Positions 17,260 through 26,156 of a stretch of 54,971 bases of DNA are shown here, in pieces. A model generated the notes under the pieces. The model was not told where the DNA came from and did not search any database. It saw nothing but the letters and a program-made list of their open reading frames with translations. Source of the stretch: Bacteroidota bacterium (GTDB taxonomy: Bacteria; Bacteroidota; Rhodothermia; Balneolales; Balneolaceae). The stretch's first letter is position 1, and every line of letters starts with the position of its first letter. Where the stretch lies: NCBI GenBank assembly GCA_003045995.1, contig PZPG01000004.1:30588-85558 (forward strand). Reading direction: 5' to 3'. The translations under genes and the position numbers were made by a program.

Positions 17260-18332
17260 TAGTAACACTGTCTCAGGCTGTTGAACAGATTCTGTCTGGG
17301 GAACCCGTTGCGATTCCCACAGAAACGGTATATGGACTAGCTGCCTCTCTTTTCCATCCGGATGCGATCCAGAAAACCTTTCGTATCAAAGGAAGACCTG
17401 CCGACAATCCACTGATCGTGCACATCTCGGATCTGCAGATGCTTGAGCATATAGCCGATAATATACCCGATGAGGTAGCCCAATTAGCACGGAATTTTTG
17501 GCCAGGGGCTCTCACATTAGTTTTGCCAAAGAATTCCAAAGTTCCAGATCATGCAACTGCAGGTCTGGATACGGTTGCTGTTCGAATGCCCGCTCACCCC
17601 CTAGCCTTACAATTGATCTCAGTGACTGGTCCTCTGACTGCACCTAGTGCCAATCGGTCCGGGAAACCAAGTCCTACTTCTGCACAACATGTTTTGGATG
17701 ATTTTAAGGGCCTTGTTCCGGTTCTTGACGGAGGTATATGCAGTATTGGACTCGAATCTACGGTTCTGGATCTTTCACAAAAACCATTCACAATCCTGCG
17801 ACCAGGTATGATCGGAGTGGCGGAATTACGACAGGTTTTGAAATGTGATGTGACCATGCCACACAATCATAAGGTGGTTCGTCTTGCGAACGAAACCGAA
17901 ACAGATTTCGAGAACAAAGACGAGAAAGATGAGAAACAAAAGATCGATAAACACGGGATCGATAAACTGCGAAAAAGTCCCGGTACCCGATACAAACATT
18001 ATGCCCCTCTTGCTCGTGTACTATGGGCGTCGTCGGAATCTTATCGGACCCATCACTCCAGAGTATTGGTAATTCGTCATCTGGCTCAAACGAAATTTGG
18101 TACTGAGATTCACACCTATGATCAGGGGCATGTTTACTCATTTCACGGAGATTACGAACAGTTTGCTACTCAATTATACGAACTATTTCGTAGAGCCGAC
18201 CGGGAAGGATATCAAACGATCCTCATTGAGCCATTTCCGGAACCAATCACGAATCCCGTTTGTCTGGCCTTAAAAAACCGAATTGAACATGCTATATCGC
18301 AAGATTCGAATCTACCGGAGACGTTGTCATGA
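17256..18332 (+). CDS. sua5: L-threonylcarbamoyladenylate synthase (Sua5 type)
   Basis: It makes threonylcarbamoyl-AMP from threonine, bicarbonate and ATP for t6A37 modification of ANN-decoding tRNAs. The 358 residues cover the YrdC domain (PTETVYGLAAS, KGRPADNPL, APSANRSGKPSPT, GLESTVLDL, ILRPGMI) and the C-terminal Sua5 domain beginning at SPGTRYKHYAP. Between them the linker is enlarged by a charged segment of about 30 residues rich in Glu, Asp and Lys, encoded partly by a 15-bp direct repeat (17942-17971). Start and stop overlap its neighbours by ATGA, so it is translationally coupled to mfd and the dehydratase. Confidence 0.93.
   Translation: MIVTLSQAVEQILSGEPVAIPTETVYGLAASLFHPDAIQKTFRIKGRPADNPLIVHISDLQMLEHIADNIPDEVAQLARNFWPGALTLVLPKNSKVPDHATAGLDTVAVRMPAHPLALQLISVTGPLTAPSANRSGKPSPTSAQHVLDDFKGLVPVLDGGICSIGLESTVLDLSQKPFTILRPGMIGVAELRQVLKCDVTMPHNHKVVRLANETETDFENKDEKDEKQKIDKHGIDKLRKSPGTRYKHYAPLARVLWASSESYRTHHSRVLVIRHLAQTKFGTEIHTYDQGHVYSFHGDYEQFATQLYELFRRADREGYQTILIEPFPEPITNPVCLALKNRIEHAISQDSNLPETLS
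17942..17971. repeat. 15-bp direct repeat inside sua5
   Basis: Two adjacent units, GATCGATAAACACGG and GATCGATAAACTGCG, share the first 11 bases. They keep the reading frame and encode IDKHG and IDKLR in the linker between the YrdC and Sua5 domains. Confidence 0.8.
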
Positions 18333-19429
18333 ATGATAATGCACCATCATCACCCCGAATACATTTACCCGAATATCCGGACATACTCGATGCATATAAA
18401 CGAATCCGCAAATCGATTCACAAAACACCAGTTCTTACATCAGAGACTTACAACCAACGTTTTGAGAGCTCTCTGTTCTTTAAATGTGAGAACTTCCAAA
18501 AATCGGGTTCATTTAAATTCCGCGGTGCACTTAATACCGTGCTGCAACTTGGGGAGGATGAAATTCAACGGGGGGTTGCTACACATTCATCCGGAAATCA
18601 CGGGCAAGCGGTGGCCAAAGCAGCAAAGACTCGCGGATGTAGATCGGTGGTTGTGATGCCGGAAAATGCTCCAAAAGTGAAGGTTGAAGCTGTAAAAAAC
18701 TATGGTGGCGAGGTGGTATTTTGCAAGCCAACCCTGGAAAGCAGAGAAGTTACACTTCAGGAGCTTGTTGAACGTGAAGGACTCGTAGTCATTCACCCGT
18801 TTGCAGATCCACGCGTGATTGCCGGCCAGGGAACGACTGCTCTTGAGTTAATGCTTGAGGTTCCAGATCTGGATTTAATGATTATGCCGATTGGTGGCGG
18901 TGGGTTAATATCGGGGTGCTCTCTTGCGGCATACAATAGATCGAATATACTCAGGGATGCTGTTTTCAAAGAAGATCTACCGAATACTGAAGATATACCG
19001 AATGTAGAACATCTACCGAACCCTGGAAAAACATCGCAGACAGGCAAAAGCAATCCCGGCATTCGCATTATTGGAACCGAACCCAAAATGGCCGATGATG
19101 CTTCCCGTTCTTTTCATTTCGGCATCTATACAACAACAGGCAATCGGCACACTATTGCCGACGGATTACGTGCAACCATCGGAAGGATCAATTATGATAT
19201 GATACGTCGATACGTAAACGATATCGTCACCGTGAAGGAATCTGCCATCATCCACGAAATGAAAACCTTTTGGGAGCGAATGAATCTTATTATCGAGCCC
19301 TCCTGTGCCGTTCCACTTGCTGCGCTTCCATTACTGGGTGATGAGATTCGCAATAAGCGTGTGGGAGTCATCATTACAGGCGGAAATCTGGATCTTAATC
19401 ATCTCCCATGGATGCAGGAGAGCGAATGA
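18329..19429 (+). CDS. Threonine/serine dehydratase, PLP dependent
   Basis: A fold-type II PLP enzyme of 366 residues that deaminates threonine to 2-oxobutyrate (or serine to pyruvate). The PLP lysine lies in SGSFKFRGA, the asparagine loop in SSGNHGQAVAKAA and the phosphate-binding glycine loop in IGGGGLISG. There is no C-terminal ACT regulatory domain, so it resembles catabolic TdcB or serine racemase more than biosynthetic IlvA. A Pro/Asn/Glu-rich insertion of about 30 residues follows SGCSLAAYN, encoded by three 18-bp tandem units (18971-19024); it would lie on a surface loop. ATGA overlaps on both sides couple it to sua5 and rnd. Confidence 0.9.
   Translation: MNDNAPSSPRIHLPEYPDILDAYKRIRKSIHKTPVLTSETYNQRFESSLFFKCENFQKSGSFKFRGALNTVLQLGEDEIQRGVATHSSGNHGQAVAKAAKTRGCRSVVVMPENAPKVKVEAVKNYGGEVVFCKPTLESREVTLQELVEREGLVVIHPFADPRVIAGQGTTALELMLEVPDLDLMIMPIGGGGLISGCSLAAYNRSNILRDAVFKEDLPNTEDIPNVEHLPNPGKTSQTGKSNPGIRIIGTEPKMADDASRSFHFGIYTTTGNRHTIADGLRATIGRINYDMIRRYVNDIVTVKESAIIHEMKTFWERMNLIIEPSCAVPLAALPLLGDEIRNKRVGVIITGGNLDLNHLPWMQESE
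18971..19024. repeat. Three 18-bp tandem repeats inside the threonine dehydratase gene
   Basis: Units GAAGATCTACCGAATACT, GAAGATATACCGAATGTA and GAACATCTACCGAACCCT encode EDLPNT, EDIPNV and EHLPNP. The unit length keeps the frame. Confidence 0.9.
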
Positions 19430-20610
19430 CCCAACCACATTCCCCGATTCACTTTATTCAGACACCCTCTGCACTGGAGAACCTATTAAGGGTGCTGGAG
19501 AGGGCAGAAATGTGTTCAATCGACCTTGAATTCGATAAAAATTACCATCGGTACGGATTCAACCTATGCCTTTTACAATTGGCTACCGGAGGTGAGTGCT
19601 ATTTGGTTGATCCGCTCCAAAAAGAGTTAGACCTATCTCCTCTTTTCCGTCACTTAGAGCGTCGGGATCTCAAAAAACTTGTATTTTCGTTTGGTGAAGA
19701 TCTCCGGCTTCTTCAATCACTTGGATGCCGACCGGTGAATCTGATCGATCTGAACAACTATGTCCGGCTACTGAACAACCCGCAGCGATCCCTTTCGAAT
19801 CTCCTTCTGGAACATCTTGAACTGGATCTTGATTCCGGAGAACAGCTCAGTAACTGGTATACGCGTCCTCTATCCCCCAGCCAGATTCAGTATGCAGCTA
19901 ATGACGTTTTCCATCTTGGCCCTCTCTACAATCTGTTCCATCCACTCGCTGAAAAAAAGGGTGTACTAGACTGGGTACAGCAGGAAAATCGTGTGGCCGA
20001 GGAGAAGGATTACACGAAGGCCGATCAGGAAACTCTCTTTAAAGAGAAGGATCAGAGTCAGTTTGATGAGTATGCATGGTATCTGTACAAAGCATTACTG
20101 ATATGGCGGGATCAACAAGCCAAAGCCATGAACCTGCCGGCTTTCAAAATCATGGATAAGTCGGTATTGAGCGATCTGGCAAGAGAGCCGGACATGTCTA
20201 CAGTTTGGACTACGAAACACGGTGTTCATCCGAGATTTCGAAGCCAATCCTATCAAGCCGAGCTTAACTCGATCTTGTCGAAGGCACAAAAAGAAGCAGA
20301 TACAATGGGGCTGTCCATAGATCGTCCCGCTCGCCAAAAACCCGATCCCGAACTGTTGAAACAGATACGAAAAGAGCAGTCTCTGATTAGCAAAGCGAAA
20401 CGAGGTTTATTTACACCCGTGAAACGTCGCATAAGCCAAGATTATGGGGAGGAGACAAGTACGTTTATTTTCAGTAACCGGATTATTACCGAGTTTGTTC
20501 GATCGAATCCGGATGAGATGCTTCCCTATAAAGTGGATCTTCTTCGAACGTATGCGTCACAGCTTCGGATCCCTGTGGAAAGGTACTTAAAATTACCGCC
20601 GAGTTCTTGA
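19426..20610 (+). CDS. rnd: Ribonuclease D-like 3'-5' exoribonuclease
   Basis: A DEDDy-family exonuclease of 394 residues that would trim the 3' ends of tRNA precursors and other stable RNAs. Exo I is SIDLEFD (D33, E35), Exo II lies in KKLVFSFGEDLRLLQSLG and Exo III is YAANDVFHLGPLY with the catalytic Tyr and Asp. The C-terminal half contains an HRDC-like helical region (FKIMDKSVLSDLAREPDMS). An ATG at 19408 is in frame, but 19426 gives the same ATGA overlap as the preceding genes and has GGAG 5 nt upstream. The stop codon is part of a palindrome (20608-20631) in the gap to the convergent asnS gene. Confidence 0.9.
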   Translation: MTQPHSPIHFIQTPSALENLLRVLERAEMCSIDLEFDKNYHRYGFNLCLLQLATGGECYLVDPLQKELDLSPLFRHLERRDLKKLVFSFGEDLRLLQSLGCRPVNLIDLNNYVRLLNNPQRSLSNLLLEHLELDLDSGEQLSNWYTRPLSPSQIQYAANDVFHLGPLYNLFHPLAEKKGVLDWVQQENRVAEEKDYTKADQETLFKEKDQSQFDEYAWYLYKALLIWRDQQAKAMNLPAFKIMDKSVLSDLAREPDMSTVWTTKHGVHPRFRSQSYQAELNSILSKAQKEADTMGLSIDRPARQKPDPELLKQIRKEQSLISKAKRGLFTPVKRRISQDYGEETSTFIFSNRIITEFVRSNPDEMLPYKVDLLRTYASQLRIPVERYLKLPPSS

Positions 20611-20631
20611 ATTCATGAAACTATGAATTCA
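20608..20631. terminator. Perfect 9-bp inverted repeat between convergent rnd and asnS
   Basis: TGAATTCAT, loop GAAACT, ATGAATTCA. The left arm includes the rnd stop codon. It is AT-rich and has no T run on either side, so it is at most a weak bidirectional terminator or an RNA 3'-end stabiliser. Confidence 0.4.
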
Positions 20632-20649
20632 TAATCTCTTATTTGCACC

Positions 20650-22158
20650 CTACGGACGAAGTCTTCCCAGCATCCTCGGAAACGGTATGGTTTCACGCAC
20701 ATGAGAAAGCCCGCAAATCCACGCCACCGTCCGCTCCAGCCCCAATCCAAATCCGGCATGAGGCACCGATCCGAACCGACGCAAATCCAGGTACCACGAA
20801 AACAGATCCTCTGGGAGATCATGCTCTGCAATGCGCTCCTTCAACAGCTCAATCTCATCCTCGCGAACACTTCCACCGATAATCTCACCGTATCCCTCCG
20901 GGGCCAGAACGTCCAGCGCCAGTGCTACACTTGGATCCTCCGGATCTCTCTTCATATAAAACGCCTTCACTGCAGCAGGATATCGGTGCACCATTACCGG
21001 CGTATCAAATTGCATCGTAAGTACCGTTTCGTCACTCCCTCCAAAATCGCTCCCCCATTCAAACCCGGCCGCCGATTCCTTCCATTTCGGAATATTTCGT
21101 AGATCTTCCTCTACCTGATCCATTCGCTTATGGATCTCCCGATTGCGCCGATCGATCTGCGCCTTTCTCCATTTTTTTGCCGATCCATGCTCCTTTTGAA
21201 GCTCTTCCAACTCTTCGCGGAGCGCAGTTTTCTCCTCCTCTCTTTCCGCCATCATCCGATCCAGCATATCTGCCGTCTTCATGCTAGTAAGAATCTCAAC
21301 CGCTTCACTATAGCTAATTCGAACAAACGGCTCCGCTATAGCCTTTTGAAGCGCACCCAGATCGCGTTCCAAAATGGCAAGTTCGGAAGGACAACGATCC
21401 AGCACCTCATTAATCACAAATTTCAACAAGCCTTCCGCAAGATCCATGTTCATATCCAGATCATAGAATGCCATCTCCGGTTCGATCATCCAGAATTCTG
21501 TAAGATGTCGCCGGGTTTTACTTTTCTCTGCTCGAAACGTTGGACCAAACGTGTAGATTTTCCGGTGAGCCATCGCCATCGCCTCCCCATATAGCTGGCC
21601 GGATTGCGTCAAATATGCCTTCTCATCAAAATAATCGGTTTCGAACAATGTCGTAGTCCCTTCCGCTGCATTTCCTGTAAATATTGGGGCATCCATCTGC
21701 ACAAACCCCTCCTGCTGGAAGTATCGATGAATCGCAAATTGAATGGCATTCCGAACCTGCATCGCTGCCCACTGACGTTGACTTCGAAGCCACAAATGGC
21801 GGTTTTCCATCAAAAATTCAGTCCCATGGTCCTTGGGAGTAATCGGATACTCTTCCGCTACCTGAATCACCTTGAGCCCCGTAGCGTGCAGCTCATATCC
21901 ACCCACACTACGCTCATCTTCCACCACTTTCCCGGTAATTTCAAATGAACTCTCCTGCTTCAACTGCCCTGCTTGCTCAAATAAAACCTCCCCCACATCA
22001 TCCAATGCAACAATACACTGGCACAGTCCGGTTCCGTCTCTCATCTCCAAAAAATGGATCGCTTTACTGCTGCGACTGTTATACACCCAGCCTTTCAGGG
22101 TTACGATCTCATCCCGGTGGGAATGCAATTCACGAATGGTCGTTTCAATAGGATTCAT
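20650..22158 (-). CDS. asnS: Asparaginyl-tRNA synthetase with a coiled-coil insertion
   Basis: A class IIb aminoacyl-tRNA synthetase of 502 residues charging tRNA-Asn. An N-terminal OB anticodon-binding domain (LKGWVYNSRSSKAIHFLEMRD) is followed by the catalytic core: motif 2 FRAEKSKTRRHLTEFWMIEPE (shown as FRAEKSKTRR and HLTEFWMIEPE) and motif 3 GFGLGLERTVAW. Residues about 295-362 form a highly charged, heptad-like helical insertion (EREEEKTALREELEEL, MDQVEEDL) before FEWGSDFGGSDE; the E. coli enzyme is about 36 residues shorter overall. A TTG at 22179 is possible but the ATG at 22158 is preferred. It follows the M16 gene by 57 nt. Confidence 0.93.
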   Translation of the reverse strand: MNPIETTIRELHSHRDEIVTLKGWVYNSRSSKAIHFLEMRDGTGLCQCIVALDDVGEVLFEQAGQLKQESSFEITGKVVEDERSVGGYELHATGLKVIQVAEEYPITPKDHGTEFLMENRHLWLRSQRQWAAMQVRNAIQFAIHRYFQQEGFVQMDAPIFTGNAAEGTTTLFETDYFDEKAYLTQSGQLYGEAMAMAHRKIYTFGPTFRAEKSKTRRHLTEFWMIEPEMAFYDLDMNMDLAEGLLKFVINEVLDRCPSELAILERDLGALQKAIAEPFVRISYSEAVEILTSMKTADMLDRMMAEREEEKTALREELEELQKEHGSAKKWRKAQIDRRNREIHKRMDQVEEDLRNIPKWKESAAGFEWGSDFGGSDETVLTMQFDTPVMVHRYPAAVKAFYMKRDPEDPSVALALDVLAPEGYGEIIGGSVREDEIELLKERIAEHDLPEDLFSWYLDLRRFGSVPHAGFGLGLERTVAWICGLSHVRETIPFPRMLGRLRP

Positions 22159-22215
22159 GGATTTCACGATGTATGGCAATCTATCTTTTTGTTTTTTCGG
22201 TTTGATGGAAATGCA

Positions 22216-23460
22216 CTATGCACTGGGTAAGAGGCGTGCCTCCGAGTAAGCGGCAGGATCGAAGAAGTTTCCGGAAAACTCGAGTAATTCCGCCGCCGTT
22301 ACCGTATCGATCTGTTCCACAAGTTCATCCAGGGTTACAAACCGGCCAAAATAGAGCTCACTTTTCGCCAGCCGTGTCATACGATTGCTGGTGCTTTCCT
22401 GTGCCAGAAGCAATTTTCCCTTCAGCTGCTGTTTCGCCTCGCTGAGTTCTTTCTCATCTACAAGGTTCGTACGTATGGTTTCAAATTCATCAAAAATCAG
22501 TGTCCGTACATGATCTACATACTCCTTGTCCGTTCCGATATAAACGCCAAACATGCCAGAATCTGTAAAAGATTGATTAAAAGTACCGATGGAGTAACAA
22601 TAGCCGTATTTCTCGCGGATGTTTTGATGCAACCGGGAACTCATTCCACCACCCAACAGTGTGTTGGCCAGAAGTAATGCGTACTTGTCTGCGTGATCAT
22701 AATGGAGGGAGCGCCTGCCAAGAATCATATGGGTTTGCTCGATTTGCCGGCTCTCCTCCAGTTCAAAATGAACCTCATCTGAGAGCGGTTGCTCCTCGGT
22801 AATCGTTTCCAGTTGCCCATTTCGATCCAGCAACTCCGACACAAGATCCACAACTTGCTCATGGTCTACATTGCCGGCAACTGCCACCAGAAGATTATCC
22901 CTTCTGTATCGCTGTTCCATATAATCGAACAGATCTTCGCGCTGAAATGCCGACACCGTCTCCTGAAAACCAATGATCGGTCTTCCAATTGGGTGATTTT
23001 GAAACAGACTAGAGCCAAAGATCTCGAAGATATAATCGTCCGGACTGTCCTTGTACATCTTCATCTCTTCTAAAACCACCTTTTTTTCTTTCTCCATGGC
23101 ATCCTCTTCAAAAACAGAGTGATTTACCATGTCGGTGAGAACATCGAGGGCACGTTCCAGCTGGGTGTCCAGGCATCGAGAGTAGTAGCAGGTGTATTCT
23201 GTGGATGTGAAAGCATTCAGGTACCCACCCACAGATTCCATACTCTGTGCAATTTCAAAAGCAGTCCTTTTGTGTGTTCCCTTGAACAGCATGTGCTCAA
23301 GATAGTGGGTTACCCCCGCTAGATTTTCGTTTTCATGACGACTGCCAGTTTTTACCCAGATGCCTGCCGTTACGCTCTTTACACCGTCTATATGCTCCGT
23401 GGCAATGGTAAGTCCGGAGGGTAGTGTCGTTTTCTGATGATGGATCGCGTCTTTAGTCAT
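22216..23460 (-). CDS. M16 family zinc peptidase (processing-peptidase-like)
   Basis: A protein of 414 residues with the inverted zinc motif HYLEHMLFKGT (HxxEH) near residue 48 and downstream glutamates (KKVVLEEMKMYKDSPDDY) where the third ligand is expected. The C-terminal half shows the second, inactive M16 domain (LANTLLGGGMSSRLHQNIREK). Members cleave peptides and degrade unfolded or targeting peptides; in many bacteria the gene lies just after pnp, as here. It starts after the pnp terminator, so it may have its own promoter. No export signal is evident. Confidence 0.9.
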   Translation of the reverse strand: MTKDAIHHQKTTLPSGLTIATEHIDGVKSVTAGIWVKTGSRHENENLAGVTHYLEHMLFKGTHKRTAFEIAQSMESVGGYLNAFTSTEYTCYYSRCLDTQLERALDVLTDMVNHSVFEEDAMEKEKKVVLEEMKMYKDSPDDYIFEIFGSSLFQNHPIGRPIIGFQETVSAFQREDLFDYMEQRYRRDNLLVAVAGNVDHEQVVDLVSELLDRNGQLETITEEQPLSDEVHFELEESRQIEQTHMILGRRSLHYDHADKYALLLANTLLGGGMSSRLHQNIREKYGYCYSIGTFNQSFTDSGMFGVYIGTDKEYVDHVRTLIFDEFETIRTNLVDEKELSEAKQQLKGKLLLAQESTSNRMTRLAKSELYFGRFVTLDELVEQIDTVTAAELLEFSGNFFDPAAYSEARLLPSA

Positions 23461-23513
23461 GGCAAGTTCACTAGGTTTTGATTCTTCAATACACGTAAAA
23501 AAATTAGTTTCCC

Positions 23514-23553
23514 AAAAAAAAAGCGCACCGGCCGTGTTCCGGAGTGCGCTTTT
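23514..23553 (-). terminator. Intrinsic terminator after pnp
   Basis: On the minus strand a GC-rich stem (AAAAGCGCAC paired with GTGCGCTTTT, with an inner CGG/CCG extension) is followed by a run of T. It lies 20 nt beyond the pnp stop codon. Confidence 0.85.
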
Positions 23554-23573
23554 GTCTATGGAGATTGGAAACT

Positions 23574-25691
23574 TTACTCCTCTTCAGGCTTGGGAAGAAG
23601 TGCTTTTCTGGAGAGACGCAATTTTCCTCCGTGCTCTACCTTCAGCAATTTCACCTCAATTTTATCACCTACCGCAAGCTCATCCTCTACCTTGTTTACA
23701 CGGGAGTGATTAATCTCTGAGATATGAAGCAATCCCTCTTTTCCGGGAACTAATTCTACGAAAGCTCCATACTCTTTAATCGCTTTCACGGTTCCAAGAT
23801 AGGTAGCGCCTTCGTCTAGATTACCAGCAATAGCCTGAATACGGCGTTTTGCGTTTTCCGCTTTGTCCAGACTGTCGGCAGAGATCGTAATTTGCCCCTT
23901 ACCGGCTTCATCCTCTTCAATCCAAATCTCTGTATCGGTCTCCTTCTGCAGCGTCTGAATGACTTTTCCACCCGGGCCAATCACGGCGCCAATGCTATCT
24001 CCGTCAATGGTCATGCGTAAGAACTGAGGAGCATAATCAGAGAGTTTTTCTCTTGGGGCAGAGATAGTTTCAGCCATTTTCTCTAAAATATGGAGTCGTC
24101 CCACACGTGCCTGCTCCAACGCTTTTTCGAGTACTTCAAAGCTAATGCCTTGTACTTTCATATCCATCTGCGTCGCTGTGATTCCATCTGCCGTACCAGC
24201 GGTTTTGAAGTCCATATCTCCCATGAAATCCTCCTCACCCCGAATATCGGATAGTACGACGGTTTCATCCTCGCCCACGATCATTCCCATGGCGATACCG
24301 GCTACAGGTTTTGGCAATGGCACTCCAGCGTCCATCAGGGCCATTGATCCGCCACATACGGATGCCATGGAAGAGGAACCGTTGGATTCCAAAATATCGG
24401 ATCGAACCCGGATTACGTATCCGAAATCCTCAAAATCCGGAAGAACCATCTTAAGCGCTCGCTCTGCAAGATGTCCATGTCCAATCTCACGGCGTCCAGG
24501 TCCACGCATAAATCCGGCTTCCCCTACACTGAATGGCGGGAAATTGTAATGGAGCATAAAAAGTTTATCCTCTTCATGAAACAGCGTATCTACGCTCTGG
24601 GCATCACGTTTGGTTCCCAAGGTAATCGATACCAAAGCCTGGGTCTCACCACGAGTGAAAATCGAGGAACCGTGTACACGTGGTAAATAACCAACTTGTG
24701 ACCAGATCGAACGGATATCTTCCGGTGAACGACCGTCAATTCGACGTTTATTCTTCAGAATCATCTGACGGAGCTCACGCTTCTCTATCTTTCCAAAAAA
24801 TTTAGCCACATCCGATGCGGATTCCTCGAGACCTTCCTCCCCGGTGATCTCCTTGATAACTTCTTCACGAAGCTCACGGAGCTTGCCATTGTAGTCCTCT
24901 TTACCCAATCCCATGGCAACAATTTCCCTCACTGCTTCCGCTGCCCGGTTTTCAACTTTTTCTTGGAGTGTTTCATTCTCTTGAACCGGTTCAAATGCAC
25001 GCTTCTCCACACCACACTCTGCTCTGAGCTCCTCCTGGAATTCACAGAGTTTCACAATGGAGGTGTGCGCTGTTTTAATCGCATCCAGCATTTCTGCTTC
25101 ACTGATCTGATTCATCTCGCCTTCAATCATAATCACACTGGATTTGGTTCCAGCAACGATCATATCCATGTCACTCTGTTTCAGTTCATCAATCGTTGGA
25201 TTGATAACAAAAGAACCGTCGATCCGGCCAACTTTCACTTGTGCCATTGGACCATCATACGGAATATCTGAGACGTGTAGCGCTGCAGAAGCACCGAATG
25301 CACCAAGTACGTCGGCTTCATTTTGTCCATCGGAAGAAAACACCTGACAAATTACCTGGGTATCATTGTAATATCCGGAAGGAAACAACGGCCGTAAACT
25401 ACGGTCGATCAAACGACTCGCCAGTGTTTCATTATCGGAGGGTCTTCCCTCTCGTTTCAGGAAACCGCCAGGAAATTTTCCGCCGGCTGTAAAGCTCTCG
25501 CGAAGATCCACAACCAGTGGAAAAAAATCTTGTCCCGGTTTTGCAGATCTGGCACTCACTACAGTGCATAATACCATCGTATCTCCCATACGAACCATCA
25601 TCGCACCATCGGCAAGTTTCGCAAGCCGTCCGGTTTCTACAGATAATGTTTTACCAGGTGCGAATTCAATACTCTTAAAATTTTCTTTCAT
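23574..25691 (-). CDS. pnp: Polyribonucleotide nucleotidyltransferase (PNPase)
   Basis: A phosphorolytic 3'-5' exoribonuclease of 705 residues and part of RNA-decay complexes. The two RNase PH-like domains are complete: the first contains GGKFPGGFLKREGRPSDNET and SRLIDRSLRPLFP, the second GDMDFKTAGTADGITA with the catalytic aspartates. A KH domain (IGAVIGPGGKVIQTLQKET) and an S1 domain (YLGTVKAIKEYGAFVELVPG) finish the protein, which ends in an acidic tail. It is separated from rpsO by a terminator but keeps the widely conserved rpsO-pnp order. No clear ribosome binding site is seen. Confidence 0.97.
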   Translation of the reverse strand: MKENFKSIEFAPGKTLSVETGRLAKLADGAMMVRMGDTMVLCTVVSARSAKPGQDFFPLVVDLRESFTAGGKFPGGFLKREGRPSDNETLASRLIDRSLRPLFPSGYYNDTQVICQVFSSDGQNEADVLGAFGASAALHVSDIPYDGPMAQVKVGRIDGSFVINPTIDELKQSDMDMIVAGTKSSVIMIEGEMNQISEAEMLDAIKTAHTSIVKLCEFQEELRAECGVEKRAFEPVQENETLQEKVENRAAEAVREIVAMGLGKEDYNGKLRELREEVIKEITGEEGLEESASDVAKFFGKIEKRELRQMILKNKRRIDGRSPEDIRSIWSQVGYLPRVHGSSIFTRGETQALVSITLGTKRDAQSVDTLFHEEDKLFMLHYNFPPFSVGEAGFMRGPGRREIGHGHLAERALKMVLPDFEDFGYVIRVRSDILESNGSSSMASVCGGSMALMDAGVPLPKPVAGIAMGMIVGEDETVVLSDIRGEEDFMGDMDFKTAGTADGITATQMDMKVQGISFEVLEKALEQARVGRLHILEKMAETISAPREKLSDYAPQFLRMTIDGDSIGAVIGPGGKVIQTLQKETDTEIWIEEDEAGKGQITISADSLDKAENAKRRIQAIAGNLDEGATYLGTVKAIKEYGAFVELVPGKEGLLHISEINHSRVNKVEDELAVGDKIEVKLLKVEHGGKLRLSRKALLPKPEEE

Positions 25692-25770
25692 GTCGTTCTG
25701 TTTTTTGGATTGCTTTTGCTCTCATCAATGTTGATGGAAGACCACAGCGAGCAAAGAACTGCAGTTCCAT

Positions 25771-25799
25771 AAAAAAAAGGCACGATCGTTTCGTGCCTT
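25771..25799 (-). terminator. Intrinsic terminator between rpsO and pnp
   Basis: On the minus strand AAGGCACGA, loop of 5 nt, TCGTGCCTT, then eight T. It starts 14 nt after the rpsO stop codon. Partial read-through would be needed if pnp depends on the rpsO promoter. Confidence 0.9.
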
Positions 25800-25812
25800 A
25801 TTTAATCCCTTC

Positions 25813-26082
25813 TTATTTACGAATACCGAGCTCTTTGATCAATTCCCGGTACCGTTCAATGTCACGGTCGGTAAGGTAATTTAGCAGTCTTCGTCTCTTT
25901 CCTACCATTTTCAGCAATCCTCTTCGTGAGGAGTGATCTTTCTTGTTCTCTTTCAGGTGCTCGGTAAGATGATTAATTTTTGCAGTCAGAATTGCAATTT
26001 GTGCATCGACAGACCCTGTGTTTTGCTCGGAACCACCAAATTTTTTGGTGATCTCATGTTTCACTTCTTTCGTTACGCTCAT
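25813..26082 (-). CDS. rpsO: 30S ribosomal protein S15
   Basis: Primary 16S rRNA-binding protein of the small-subunit platform, 89 residues, the normal length. Conserved blocks are [22 protein letters not shown], shown here as [12 protein letters not shown] and INHLTEHL, then [21 protein letters not shown] and the C-terminal [12 protein letters not shown]. It has its own candidate promoter overlapping the end of ribF and a terminator behind it. Confidence 0.97.
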   Translation of the reverse strand: MSVTKEVKHEITKKFGGSEQNTGSVDAQIAILTAKINHLTEHLKENKKDHSSRRGLLKMVGKRRRLLNYLTDRDIERYRELIKELGIRK

Positions 26083-26123
26083 GTCTAACTATTAGTTTAT
26101 GGAATGTAATATATTACAGCCAT

Positions 26124-26154
26124 CAAAAATAAGCGTAAATCTCTTCATTTACAA
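26124..26154 (-). promoter_or_regulatory. Candidate Bacteroidota-type promoter of rpsO
   Basis: On the minus strand a -33 TTG (26154-26152, in context GTTG) and a -7 TATTTTTG (26131-26124, exact match to TAnnTTTG) are separated by 20 nt, the expected spacing. The predicted leader before the ATG at 26082 is about 35 nt. Confidence 0.6.
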
Positions 26155-26156
26155 CA

